Assembly: GCA_949299195.1 (NCBI GenBank)
Contig: CASFZN010000019.1
Span: 48,753-112,752, forward strand
DNA length: 64,000 nucleotides
Direction of reading: 5' to 3'
DNA from: an uncultured bacterium
GTDB lineage: Bacteria; Bacillota_I; Bacilli_A; RFN20; CAG-826
Shown piece after piece: positions 18,288-26,539 of this stretch (its first letter is position 1; every line of letters starts with the position of its first letter). Position numbers and translations under genes: made by a program. The notes beneath the pieces are model-generated. The model saw nothing but the letters and a program-made list of their open reading frames with translations. It made no database searches and was not told the origin of the DNA.

Positions 18288-18669
18288 ATTTACGATTTGA
18301 TTCTAAATAATTTTTAATATGTTCAATTGATTCATCACTGATTGCATGTTCAATTTTACAGGCATCATCTTCAGCAATTTCTTTAGGGACACCTAAAGAA
18401 ATTAAGACTTCTTTTAGGATATTATGTCTTTCATAAATTTTAGAAGCATATTCTTCACCTTTAGGAAGCAAGATTAAAGCGTCGTTATCTAAAATTTCAA
18501 TATAACCTTTGGATTTTAAGTTTTGAACGGCTCTAGAAACACTGGCTCTAGAAAAATTCATGTAATTAGCAACATCAATTGCGTGAACTTCTTTTCCTTC
18601 TTTTTCTTTTTTTAAGATAAGAATTGTTTCAAGATACATTTCTTCACTTTCGTTATAGAATTTAGACAT
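18286..18669 (-). CDS. DtxR/MntR-family metal-dependent repressor
   Basis: 127 residues. The N-terminal winged helix starts with the family pattern ESEEMYLETILIL. The recognition helix lies in FSRASVSRAVQNLKSKGYI, and the dimerisation domain has metal-site elements in ERHNILKEVL and DDACKIEHAIS. There is no SH3 domain, as in short MntR/IdeR-like proteins. Adjacent to the feo operon and carrying a dyad operator on its own start site, it probably represses iron uptake and itself when Fe(II) or Mn(II) is sufficient. Which metal it senses is not decidable here. Confidence 0.88.
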   Translation of the reverse strand: MSKFYNESEEMYLETILILKKEKEGKEVHAIDVANYMNFSRASVSRAVQNLKSKGYIEILDNDALILLPKGEEYASKIYERHNILKEVLISLGVPKEIAEDDACKIEHAISDESIEHIKNYLESNRK

Positions 18670-18691
18670 TTATATATCCCCCTTAATTTTG

Positions 18692-18720
18692 TTAGTTATA
18701 GAGAACTAAGAAACATTATA
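18692..18720 (-). promoter_or_regulatory. dtxR promoter with overlapping dyad operator
   Basis: Minus-strand TATAAT at 18715-18720 is followed by TTAGTT-N6-AACTAA (18692-18709), which covers the expected transcript start. This is the classic position for autorepression. The ribosome site AAGGGGG follows. Confidence 0.6.
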
Positions 18721-18754
18721 AAGTAAAAAATATTAAATTGAAAACCATATAAAC

Positions 18755-19018
18755 TTATTTTTGTTCATTTTGATTATTTTCATTTATCTTTTCTATTTCA
18801 TCGTTATTTTTTTCTTCTTTTTCTACTCTTATAACCGTTTTATTATCTTTATTTAGTTCTACTTTTTTATGACGATCAACTACAAAATATTTTATTAAAA
18901 TAATAGTTACACATATTAAAGCGATCCCTAAAGCTACGTAAGCAATAATTCGAGGAGTGGAGAAAAAATCAAATCCTTCCTGAGTTTCATTTAAAAGATT
19001 AATTAATAGTTCCTTCAT
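18755..19018 (-). CDS. Small single-span membrane protein, end of cydDC operon
   Basis: 87 residues, family not recognised. A short amphipathic start is followed by one membrane segment (about residues 25-47) and a highly charged C-terminal tail rich in Lys, Glu and Asn. Its start overlaps the 3' end of cydC by 20 bases and has a clear AAGGAAGG ribosome site, so it is a real coupled gene. It may be an accessory subunit of the exporter. That is inferred only from coupling. Confidence 0.65.
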   Translation of the reverse strand: MKELLINLLNETQEGFDFFSTPRIIAYVALGIALICVTIILIKYFVVDRHKKVELNKDNKTVIRVEKEEKNNDEIEKINENNQNEQK

Positions 19019-20693
19019 ATAAAATTCCTTCCTTTAATTCATAGATTCTATCTGCGATTTTCATTGTGGACTCTTTATGAGTGATAATGATAATCGTGGT
19101 ATCTTTTTTAAGATCTTTTAATGTAGATAAAAACATTTTTTCATTATAACTATCTATATTTGAGGTTGGTTCATCTAAAAGTAAAAGATCTGGCTTTTTT
19201 AAAATGACTCTAGCTAAACCTAAACGCTGTTTTTCACCCAAAGAAATATTTAAGTTATTATTATCAATTAATGTTTCTTCTTTTTCCTTTAAAGAATCAA
19301 CAAATTCATAAATTGAGGCCTTTTTTAAGGCTTCATTTATTTCTTTATCACTTATATTTTTATTACCCATAGTGAGATTATTTTTAATCGTATCCGAAAA
19401 AAGATACGTTTTTTGGTTAAAAATAGTAATCCTATCAAGTAAGGATGAAGTATTAATTTTATTTATAGATAAATCATCGTTATAAATAATCATCTCATCT
19501 TTAACTTCATATTCTCTAAGTAATAACTTTAAAAGAGTAGATTTACCTTCGCCACTATCGCCTTTAATGACCACTATTTCATTCTTATTTACGTTAAAAT
19601 TTATATTTTTTAATATTAAATTTGATGGATCATCACTATATGCAAAAGATAAATTATTTGCTTTTAATGATTTAAATTCATCTAAATTTGATTCATTTAT
19701 AACATCTTTGATACTTGGTTCTTTTTCTAATAAATCTAAGACTCTATTAGCAGACGCAAGGGTTTGAGAGATATTATTTGGAAGGGCATTAAGCGCTAAT
19801 AAAGGGCCAAAAGAAGATAAAGAAATTGAAATAATGATCACAATATTATAAATTTCTAAGTCTTTATTTATATAAAAATAATAAGAAAGTAAGAGAATTA
19901 TTAAAGCATTAAGAATAATAATAAAGCTCGATAAACTTGTAAAAATAGTAGACACTTTACTATTTTTAACTCTTAAAGAATCTAATTCATTACTTCTTTT
20001 ATCAATATTCTCACTAAATTCATCTTTTTTATTAAATAATCTAATCTCTTTAATTCCTTTTATTGAATCTAGATAAAAGGAATTAAAGTTATGAAACTTA
20101 TTTCGATATTTAACTCCTCTATTTTTTAATGATTTATATGAAATTATAGGAATAATAAATCCAATTAAAAGATAAGCTATTAATAAGGTAATAGTGATAT
20201 AAATATTAGAAAATATTCCCATTAATATAAAAGAAATAGTTGAAACAATGATTGCTATAAATAGAGGCGAAACCGTATGCGCATAAAATACTTCAAGCGT
20301 TTCAATATCACTACTAATTAAAGCAATCATATCGCCACTATCTTCATTATCAATATCGCTAATTGATAAAGAAGATAACTTTTTATAAACCTTACTTCTT
20401 ATAATCGCTAAAATTTTAAAAGCGATTAAATGGTTAGAATATTGTTCAAAGTAGCGTAATAATCCTCTTAATATTCCTAATCCAATAATAATGATGATTA
20501 AGCCATATAAAGGGATATTGATTAATAATCCCATTAATGAAGCCAAAGTTAAAGCACTAAAAAATGTAATTCCAAAAGCACATAAATTACCTATTGCCCC
20601 ATTAATAACCGCTAAAAATAAGACAACTATGAATTTATCTATTAGTTTAAATAATTTAATAATTGTATTAAAACTTCCTCTTCTTTTTTTCAT
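18999..20693 (-). CDS. cydC: ABC exporter subunit CydC-like
   Basis: 564 residues. Six membrane helices occupy residues 15-310, then the ATPase domain: Walker A GDSGEGKST near 375, signature ISLGEKQRLGLARV near 475, Walker B LLLLDEP and switch His in IITHKEST. It pairs with the upstream CydD-like subunit in the same operon. Known CydDC exports glutathione or cysteine to the outer face and supports cytochrome bd assembly. No cydAB is in this window, so a thiol- or heme-linked redox role is likely but unproven. Confidence 0.82.
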   Translation of the reverse strand: MKKRRGSFNTIIKLFKLIDKFIVVLFLAVINGAIGNLCAFGITFFSALTLASLMGLLINIPLYGLIIIIIGLGILRGLLRYFEQYSNHLIAFKILAIIRSKVYKKLSSLSISDIDNEDSGDMIALISSDIETLEVFYAHTVSPLFIAIIVSTISFILMGIFSNIYITITLLIAYLLIGFIIPIISYKSLKNRGVKYRNKFHNFNSFYLDSIKGIKEIRLFNKKDEFSENIDKRSNELDSLRVKNSKVSTIFTSLSSFIIILNALIILLLSYYFYINKDLEIYNIVIIISISLSSFGPLLALNALPNNISQTLASANRVLDLLEKEPSIKDVINESNLDEFKSLKANNLSFAYSDDPSNLILKNINFNVNKNEIVVIKGDSGEGKSTLLKLLLREYEVKDEMIIYNDDLSINKINTSSLLDRITIFNQKTYLFSDTIKNNLTMGNKNISDKEINEALKKASIYEFVDSLKEKEETLIDNNNLNISLGEKQRLGLARVILKKPDLLLLDEPTSNIDSYNEKMFLSTLKDLKKDTTIIIITHKESTMKIADRIYELKEGILYEGTIN

Positions 20694-20723
20694 ACTATTT
20701 TCTTTCTCTTTACCCGACTTTTA

Positions 20724-22442
20724 TTAAAATTCATTAATTTCTTTTAATCTAGTTATACTTTCTTTATATAACTCTTTATACCTACTATTTTTAGCAATTA
20801 ATCCATTAAAGGTATCGAAGTTAACCTTATTTTCATCAATAAAAATAATTTTATCGGCATCAAAAATATTATCGAGAGTATGTGAAATAAATATGATAAT
20901 ACTCTCGTTTTTTAATGAATAAATGATATTTTTAATAATTTCTTCACTTTCTTTATCGATATTTGATGTTGCTTCATCAAAAATATATAAATCTTTCTTT
21001 TTTAATAGGTGAATTGCTAAAACAAGTCTTTGTTTTTCGCCTCCACTTAAATTAGAAGAATCTTCCTTAATAATATAATCATACCCATTATTATCGATTA
21101 AATACGATAACCTGACTCTTTTTAAGGCGTTATAGATTTCTTCTTTTGTAACATCGTCTTTATATAATTTAAAATTATCAAAAATTGAACGATTAAATAG
21201 ATAAGAATCATAAGAAATATAACTTAATTTATCAAAATAAGATTCATTATTTATATCATTTAAATTTAGATTATTATTAAATATAATCTCTCCTTTAAAA
21301 GGTTCTTCTTCTTTTAAAATTAATTTCGTAAAACTACTTTTTCCACTTCCTGAAAGACCACAAATTCCATAGATATTATTAGTTTCTAATCTTAAATTTA
21401 TATTATTTAATAAAATTTCTTCATCATCTTCATATTTAAAATCAACATTATTAAAAGAAATAGAAGAAATTTTATTAATTAGATTATTTCCATTATTCAT
21501 CTCATTTTTTTCTATTATATCTAATAATTTTATTCCTGCAGTTTCTCCATTCATTGCCATATGGAAGGCACTACCTAAACTTCTTAAAGGTAAAAAGAAT
21601 TCAGCTCCTACTAAAATTATGAATAATAGTAAAAATGGAGAATTAATTAGATATCCTTGACTATAATGAATTATTCCAACACTTATTCCAATAGCACTTC
21701 CGCCGTATGCTACTAAATCCATGATGGTAGTAGAAAATAGTTGCATTACTAATACCTTCATCGTTACTCTACGGAATTCTTCATTATTTTTATCTAATTC
21801 TTTACCTTTAATGTCTTCTACTTTAAAGAGTTTTAATTCTTTTAATCCTTTTAAAGTATCTAAAAATGAACCACCCATTTTTAGATACTTATCCCAATAG
21901 ATATTAAAGATCTTTTTAGCGTATTTACTTACTAACACTATTGATAAAGGAATTAAAGGAATTGAGATTAAAAATATTAAGGCTACTACATAATCTATAA
22001 ATAAAAATAATATAAATAATAATATTGGAGAAATAAGGGCATAGAAAAATTGAGGAATATAAATAGTAAAATATAAATTAAGTTGTTCTATTCCTTCTAA
22101 CGCTAATTGAATCGCTTCATTATTTTGAAATTCTTTTATTTTTAATAATTTTTTAAAGAAATTACTTCTTAAAGAGATTAAGATTTTAGATCCAAACTTT
22201 TGAATAATACTATTTAAGATATTAGAAAGTATAAATCTAATAATTATTGCTAAGAAGATAGCAATAATTATATTAAAAATAACGGTTTCATTATTTTTAT
22301 CTATAGAAAAAAGCGATAAAGAATAACAAATTAAAGCACTTATTGATATTGAAAGAACGAATAAAAAGATATTTAGCAAGATTATATATACTAAATATCT
22401 TTTTTTACCTTCAATTAATTTTAATAATCTTTTATTAATCAT
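20724..22442 (-). CDS. cydD: ABC exporter subunit CydD-like
   Basis: 572 residues. Membrane domain in residues 15-300, containing LKGLKELKLFKVED and the coupling region FHMAMNGETAG. ATPase domain with Walker A GLSGSGKSS near 370, signature NLSGGEKQRLVLAI near 470, Walker B IFDEATSNID and FISHTLDN. The heterodimer with the next gene is typical of CydDC. Very AT-rich codon use (many Asn and Ile) matches its neighbours. Confidence 0.82.
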   Translation of the reverse strand: MINKRLLKLIEGKKRYLVYIILLNIFLFVLSISISALICYSLSLFSIDKNNETVIFNIIIAIFLAIIIRFILSNILNSIIQKFGSKILISLRSNFFKKLLKIKEFQNNEAIQLALEGIEQLNLYFTIYIPQFFYALISPILLFILFLFIDYVVALIFLISIPLIPLSIVLVSKYAKKIFNIYWDKYLKMGGSFLDTLKGLKELKLFKVEDIKGKELDKNNEEFRRVTMKVLVMQLFSTTIMDLVAYGGSAIGISVGIIHYSQGYLINSPFLLLFIILVGAEFFLPLRSLGSAFHMAMNGETAGIKLLDIIEKNEMNNGNNLINKISSISFNNVDFKYEDDEEILLNNINLRLETNNIYGICGLSGSGKSSFTKLILKEEEPFKGEIIFNNNLNLNDINNESYFDKLSYISYDSYLFNRSIFDNFKLYKDDVTKEEIYNALKRVRLSYLIDNNGYDYIIKEDSSNLSGGEKQRLVLAIHLLKKKDLYIFDEATSNIDKESEEIIKNIIYSLKNESIIIFISHTLDNIFDADKIIFIDENKVNFDTFNGLIAKNSRYKELYKESITRLKEINEF

Positions 22443-22455
22443 ATCTTTTTATTTA

Positions 22456-22896
22456 TTAAACACTTTCTAGAGATACTTTTCGTCTTTCTCTTTCTAAAAC
22501 AACACTTTTATAAACACTTCTTTTTACAGGAGTAATTCTTAAAATAAAATATAAATATTTAATTAAAATAAGGATTGTTAGACAAATTGAAGCATAAAGA
22601 TTATTAACTAAAAACATTGTCATAAAAATCATTAAACTTACAAAGATTAATAAAATAAGTTCTCCATGAAGAGTCATAATTCTAGAAGAAGCAAAATTCT
22701 CTAAATGTTTTTTATAAATCTTAGTATTTAAAAACCAATTATTAAACTTTTCGCTACCTCTAACAAAACAAAATGAAGTTAAAAGTAAAAATGGGGTAGT
22801 AGGAATAATTGGCAAAACGATTCCAACACATCCAAGTCCTAAACTAATAAACCCTAATACAATATAAAATATTCTAACTATCTTTCTTTTTTTCAT
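22456..22896 (-). CDS. DUF454 (YbaN-like) inner membrane protein
   Basis: 146 residues with three to four membrane segments. The family hallmark GLGCVGIVLPIIPTTPFLLL lies near residues 20-40, followed by CFVRGSEKFNNWFLNTKIYKKH. Function is unknown for the family. It sits between the NOSP protein (20-base gap) and cydD (13-base gap) in one operon. No good ribosome site is visible, so translation may depend on coupling. Confidence 0.85.
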   Translation of the reverse strand: MKKRKIVRIFYIVLGFISLGLGCVGIVLPIIPTTPFLLLTSFCFVRGSEKFNNWFLNTKIYKKHLENFASSRIMTLHGELILLIFVSLMIFMTMFLVNNLYASICLTILILIKYLYFILRITPVKRSVYKSVVLERERRKVSLESV

Positions 22897-22916
22897 AATT
22901 AATCAAAATAAGTCTA

Positions 22917-23249
22917 CTATTTTCCTTTCTTTTTCGTTCTTTTTTCTACTCTTTTTCTTTTCATTGTTTCATTTATGTGTTTAATTGTCACAATAGGATG
23001 ATAAATCATCATTCTAGGTCCTGAATATCTCATAACCTTTTTTATTAAGTCTTGATGAGTTTTATCATAACAATGAATCTTACAGTTAGAACAAAATAGC
23101 TTATTATCTTTAAAAGGGCATTTACTTAATCTAAATTCACAGTACTTTTTTAAATCTTCTTTTTCCTCAACCTTATCTTTATTAACTTTATTTTTATAAT
23201 AAAGATCGATCATTAAATTAACTACTTCGCTCTCTTTATAAATTTTCAT
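22917..23249 (-). CDS. Nitrous oxide-stimulated promoter (NOSP) family protein
   Basis: About 110 residues. The Cys pattern is CPFKDNKLFCSNCKIHCYD, followed by the family end MRYSGPRMMIYHP and a basic tail. The four Cys suggest a metal or Fe-S site. The start at 23249 (MKIYKESE) is preferred: a longer frame to 23312 would run through the strong promoter at 23271-23299. First gene of the NOSP-DUF454-cydD-cydC operon. Biochemical function is unknown. Confidence 0.8.
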   Translation of the reverse strand: MKIYKESEVVNLMIDLYYKNKVNKDKVEEKEDLKKYCEFRLSKCPFKDNKLFCSNCKIHCYDKTHQDLIKKVMRYSGPRMMIYHPIVTIKHINETMKRKRVEKRTKKKGK

Positions 23250-23270
23250 AAGTTGTTCTAACGAGATTGC

Positions 23271-23299
23271 ATTATAAAGGAAAAAAATTTTGTTATCAA
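23271..23299 (-). promoter_or_regulatory. Promoter of the NOSP-DUF454-cydDC operon
   Basis: Minus-strand TTGATA (23294-23299) and TATAAT (23271-23276) with exactly 17 bases between. The start codon follows about 20 bases later, so the leader is very short. Confidence 0.78.
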
Positions 23300-23327
23300 T
23301 AGGTAACAACAACTTTTTATAAGTAGA

Positions 23328-23353
23328 ATAAAAAGTGACCTAAGCCACTTTTA
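23328..23353 (-). terminator. Terminator after purine nucleoside phosphorylase
   Basis: Minus strand AAAAGTGG / CACTTTTT around a short loop ends in TTTTTATT. It lies 35 bases past the stop of the phosphorylase gene and just before the NOSP promoter. Confidence 0.65.
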
Positions 23354-23385
23354 TCACATACTATTTAAATTATTTTATCGATATT

Positions 23386-24216
23386 TTAAGCTTCAAGAAG
23401 GGTGTTAAGAGTCATTATAAACATAGTTTTTAAGTTCTTTTCATTAATTTTTGCATTTTCGATAACTTCTTCATCGGTAATTGGAGACTTTAAAATTCCA
23501 GCAGCGAAATTGCTTAAAAAAGAAAATCCACAAACCTTAACTTTTGCGTGATTTGCAACAATTGCTTCGATAACTGTCGACATTCCAACTGCATCTGATC
23601 CAAGTCCTCTTAAGGCTCTAATTTCAGCCTTACTTTCAAATTGAGGACCGCTGAATTGAGTATAAACACCTTTTTGAATTGGCAAATTTAAGCTTTTGGC
23701 ATTTTCATAAATTTTATTGGTTAATTCTTCATTATAAACATTTGACATATCTGGGAAACGGACACCAAATTGATCGATATTTTTGCCAATTAACGGAGAA
23801 GGAACTAAAAAGGAAATATGATCTTCAATCATCATAATATCCCCAACATGAAAATTAGTATTAACAATTCCTGCTGCATTAGTGAGTAATAACTTTTTAA
23901 CACCTAAAACTACTAATAATCTAATTAATGCAACTGTTTCTTGAATTGGATAGCCTTCATAATAATGAATTCTTCCGTTTAAAAGGATTAAATTCTTTCC
24001 ATTTAATTTGGCAAAAACCAATTTTCCTGAATGTGCTTTATTGGTACAAACAGGAAGTTTAGGAATATCACTATAAGGAATTTCTTTAACAATTTCCATT
24101 TCATTAACTACATCGTGCATCCCACTACCTAAAACTCCAGCAGTATCACATTTAAAATCGATAACACTATCGATATATTCTTTCATTTTTAAATAGTCTT
24201 GATAAGTTAATGACAT
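23386..24216 (-). CDS. Purine nucleoside phosphorylase, trimeric type
   Basis: 276 residues of the PNP/MTAP (PunA/DeoD-II) family. VLGSGMH near residue 28 is the phosphate-binding loop. GRIHYYEGY near 80, LLTNAAGI near 110, and GPQFESKAEIRALRGLGSDAVGMSTVIEA near 190-218 form the purine and ribose site. It reversibly phosphorolyses inosine and guanosine to the free base plus ribose-1-phosphate. Encoded alone, with its own promoter region and terminator. MTAP activity is possible but less likely. Confidence 0.92.
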   Translation of the reverse strand: MSLTYQDYLKMKEYIDSVIDFKCDTAGVLGSGMHDVVNEMEIVKEIPYSDIPKLPVCTNKAHSGKLVFAKLNGKNLILLNGRIHYYEGYPIQETVALIRLLVVLGVKKLLLTNAAGIVNTNFHVGDIMMIEDHISFLVPSPLIGKNIDQFGVRFPDMSNVYNEELTNKIYENAKSLNLPIQKGVYTQFSGPQFESKAEIRALRGLGSDAVGMSTVIEAIVANHAKVKVCGFSFLSNFAAGILKSPITDEEVIENAKINEKNLKTMFIMTLNTLLEA

Positions 24217-24531
24217 AAGTTTCTCCTTTTATTAAATCAATTTAATTAGTCTACTATTCAAAAGTATTTATCTTACTTTATTCTCTTCATATTCTTTATC
24301 AACAATAATCATATTGTTATTAGAATCTCTAGATGATATTCCATTTCTTCTTTTTTACTCGTCTTTCCTTATTTATACTTTTTAACTAATTTATTTTCGA
24401 TTGTTCGATCATGATTATCGGAGTTTTTTCTTTTAAAATTACTACAAGTTTAAAATAAAAGTCGCTAGAAATCCAACGACTATATACCTAAAAATATATA
24501 AAATATTATATTAAAACACCCATAGAAATAA
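24217..24531. other. 315-base gap, possible decayed frame plus a terminator
   Basis: A T-rich gap. On the minus strand two short frames encode fragments such as NNNMIIVDKEYEENKVR, but several stops separate them and no family is recognised. A hairpin, AGTCG/CGACT with TTTATTTT on the minus side (24452-24481), probably ends the glycosyltransferase gene. Otherwise I see nothing functional. Confidence 0.35.
24452..24481 (-). terminator. Terminator of the glycosyltransferase gene
   Basis: AGTCG pairs with CGACT around a 12-base loop, followed on the minus strand by TTTATTTT. It lies 50 bases after the gene's stop. Confidence 0.65.
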
Positions 24532-25833
24532 TTATTTAAGATTAACTCCGTTATCTTCACTCCACTTAATCTTACTTCTTTTAACCTGTTTCCATTTAGG
24601 TTTAGAGAATATTCCTAAAGTGATAGTGATAATATAGACAACACTAAAGAATGGGAAAGTAATAACACCTTTTGTTAAATCTCTTCTTCTTGTTGCGCCC
24701 ATCTTCTTATAATCTAATAAAACAAGGAGGAATCCTTGGAAAATTCCCGCAAATAAGAAAAGGAAGGTTAAACAACAAGCAATAATGATTAAAGTTAAAT
24801 ATAAATCTGCCATTCTTCCCACAACTGCAAAATATATTACTGAATAAATATAAAAAGCAGGAATCCAAGTACATAAAAGCGCACAAATTGGAATGAAAAT
24901 ATAAGTAAGAATTAATTCTAAATATGAAAATCTTAAAGTTCTAAAGAAATCTGCTAAGAAGATAAAGAAATATTTACAGAATAATCTAAATGTTCCACTA
25001 CCAATTCTTCTATTTCTAGCATAAGTGTCTTTTAAAGATGTTGGTAAATCTTCATAAACTACTGCATCTTCAACAAAGTGACAACGATATCCATCTCTAA
25101 TTCTTTTAAAACAGAATTCAGTATCTTCACATATACTTTTGGTGTCATAACCTTTATATTTTTCGATAATTTCCCAGGAAATCATAGATCCTGGACCATT
25201 AACGTGAGCATCAATTCCAAGTCTTTCTCTAACTCTCGAAGAAAATCTAGAATCAAAAACATAATATAATCCACAAGCTTGAGAATAGGTGGATTCTGTA
25301 ATATTTAAAACTGATTCATATGGTCTAGCAATTTTTACTCCACTTTGGAAAGCGTCATTCATTAAAGAAATAAATTCTTTATTTACGTGATTATCAGCAT
25401 CAAATCTTAATAAAAAATCATACTTTTCATTAGTTGCTAAAATAACTTTAATCGCTTCATTAAAGCAATATGAAACTCGATGAGTTTTAGGATCAGACGA
25501 ATTAACGACTATAACTTTTGCTCCTGCTCTTTCCGCATACTCTTTTGTTTTATCGGTACAGTTATGAGCAATAACATAAATATCAACTAATTCCATTGGA
25601 TAGGTTTGATTTTTAATTAAATCTTTAACTGTTCCTTCAATAACACTTTCTTCATTTCTTGCAGGTATAACCACACAAATACGAGCTTTTTTATCAGACT
25701 TAGGAAAAACTTTTTTCTTAATCCAGAAAAATAACATATAAATTATTTGGAGTCCAAAAGGAATACCTATTATATATAAAACAACGGTGTTAATGTTGTT
25801 TAATACCTCATATAAAACTTCATGCCACGCCAT
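24532..25833 (-). CDS. Membrane glycosyltransferase family 2
   Basis: 433 residues. An N-terminal membrane segment spans about residues 14-36. The GT-A domain has VVIPARNEESVIEGTV, DFLLRFDADNH (DXD-type metal site, near 142) and CEDTEFCFK (general-base region). The RNRRIGSG motif stands where processive enzymes carry QxxRW. Four membrane segments end the protein. It resembles poly-GlcNAc or cellulose synthase-like enzymes that make an envelope polysaccharide or glycolipid. It stands alone, so the product is unknown. Confidence 0.82.
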   Translation of the reverse strand: MAWHEVLYEVLNNINTVVLYIIGIPFGLQIIYMLFFWIKKKVFPKSDKKARICVVIPARNEESVIEGTVKDLIKNQTYPMELVDIYVIAHNCTDKTKEYAERAGAKVIVVNSSDPKTHRVSYCFNEAIKVILATNEKYDFLLRFDADNHVNKEFISLMNDAFQSGVKIARPYESVLNITESTYSQACGLYYVFDSRFSSRVRERLGIDAHVNGPGSMISWEIIEKYKGYDTKSICEDTEFCFKRIRDGYRCHFVEDAVVYEDLPTSLKDTYARNRRIGSGTFRLFCKYFFIFLADFFRTLRFSYLELILTYIFIPICALLCTWIPAFYIYSVIYFAVVGRMADLYLTLIIIACCLTFLFLFAGIFQGFLLVLLDYKKMGATRRRDLTKGVITFPFFSVVYIITITLGIFSKPKWKQVKRSKIKWSEDNGVNLK

Positions 25834-26002
25834 AAAACTAATCTTTTAAAAACTTCTTTATTGTTTAAAACTATACCACATATTTGAAATAAATAAAATA
25901 CGTCAAGATTCATTTAATTTATCTATAAAATATCTTTATTTTTTTAATTGATATAAGTTAATACTTCATTTTTCTTGTCAATTATTAGACCTTTTTAATA
26001 AA

Positions 26003-26030
26003 ATAAAAAACCTAATCATTAGTGATTAGG
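26003..26030 (-). terminator. Terminator of tRNA-Pro
   Basis: CCTAATCA / TGATTAGG around a 4-base loop, followed on the minus strand by TTTTTTATTTT. It lies 17 bases past the tRNA 3' end. Confidence 0.85.
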
Positions 26031-26046
26031 AATATCTTTTATTTAA

Positions 26047-26123
26047 TGGTCGGGACGACAGGATTTGAACCTGCGGCCTTCTGCTCCCAAAGCAGACGCG
26101 ATACCAAGCTACGCTACGTCCCG
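26047..26123 (-). tRNA. tRNA-Pro(TGG)
   Basis: 77 bases, acceptor CGGGACG/CGTCCCG, anticodon loop TTTGGGA on CTGC/GCAG, encoded CCA. Confidence 0.94.
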
Positions 26124-26224
26124 TTTCAAATATATTACTACTTTTAAAGGAGATAATTAAGTCGTTCTTTAAAAGATGCTTTATTATAATATAGTAAGTT
26201 TCAGCAAAAATCAATAGGCAACTA

Positions 26225-26254
26225 TTGATTTTGTATCAAATTCTATGATATATT
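26225..26254 (+). promoter_or_regulatory. Probable promoter of tRNA-Cys
   Basis: TTGATT (26225-26230) and TATATT (26249-26254), 18 bases apart. The -35 overlaps a small dyad (ATCAATAG/CTATTGAT). Confidence 0.5.
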
Positions 26255-26290
26255 TATTAAGCGCTTTATAGAGCGAAGAATATACTATTT

Positions 26291-26366
26291 GCTTCCTTAG
26301 CCAAGTCTGGTAAGGCAACTGACTGCAACTCAGTGATCAGTGGTTCAAATCCGCTAGGAAGCTCCA
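26291..26366 (+). tRNA. tRNA-Cys(GCA)
   Basis: 76 bases, acceptor GCTTCCT/AGGAAGC with discriminator U73 (a cysteine identity element), anticodon GCA in loop CTGCAAC, encoded CCA. Confidence 0.93.
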
Positions 26367-26380
26367 TCTTATAACGTTTT

Positions 26381-26408
26381 AGGTTGATATCAATTTATCA
26401 ACCTTTTT
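26381..26408 (+). terminator. Terminator of tRNA-Cys
   Basis: AGGTTGATA and TATCAACCT form a 9-bp stem, then TTTTATTT. Confidence 0.88.
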
Positions 26409-26415
26409 ATTTACG

Positions 26416-26447
26416 AAAAAGAGTCGAACTTTAAAGGAATTCGACTC
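26416..26447 (-). terminator. Terminator of the pot operon
   Basis: GAGTCGAA (26421-26428) pairs with TTCGACTC (26440-26447). On the minus strand TTTTTCG follows the stem. It lies about 90 bases after the potD stop and faces the tRNA-Cys terminator. Confidence 0.8.
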
Positions 26448-26465
26448 TATACTTAATGAATATTT

Positions 26466-26537
26466 GTTTCCACGTGGAAACTTTTTATTTCTTACTAAGC
26501 TTTAAATTTTAATGCTTACTATATAGTAAGAAATAAA
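26466..26537. repeat. Palindrome GTTTCCACGTGGAAAC plus TTAATGCTTA-type repeats, copy 1
   Basis: A perfect 16-base palindrome with CACGTG core (26466-26481) resembles ParB (parS) sites but has one more C/G pair on each side of the core than the Bacillus consensus. It is followed by ATTTCTTACTAAGC (26487-26500) and TTTTAATGCTTACT (26507-26520). The same three blocks recur at 59457-59573 with the last two in swapped order. Confidence 0.5.
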
Positions 26538-26539
26538 TT

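Noticed and set aside
24217..24330. Purine riboswitch upstream of purine nucleoside phosphorylase
   Set aside because: The conserved junction and loop sequences are absent.
26026..26214. 62-residue minus frame across tRNA-Pro
   Set aside because: It reads through a tRNA gene and its terminator, so it cannot be coding.
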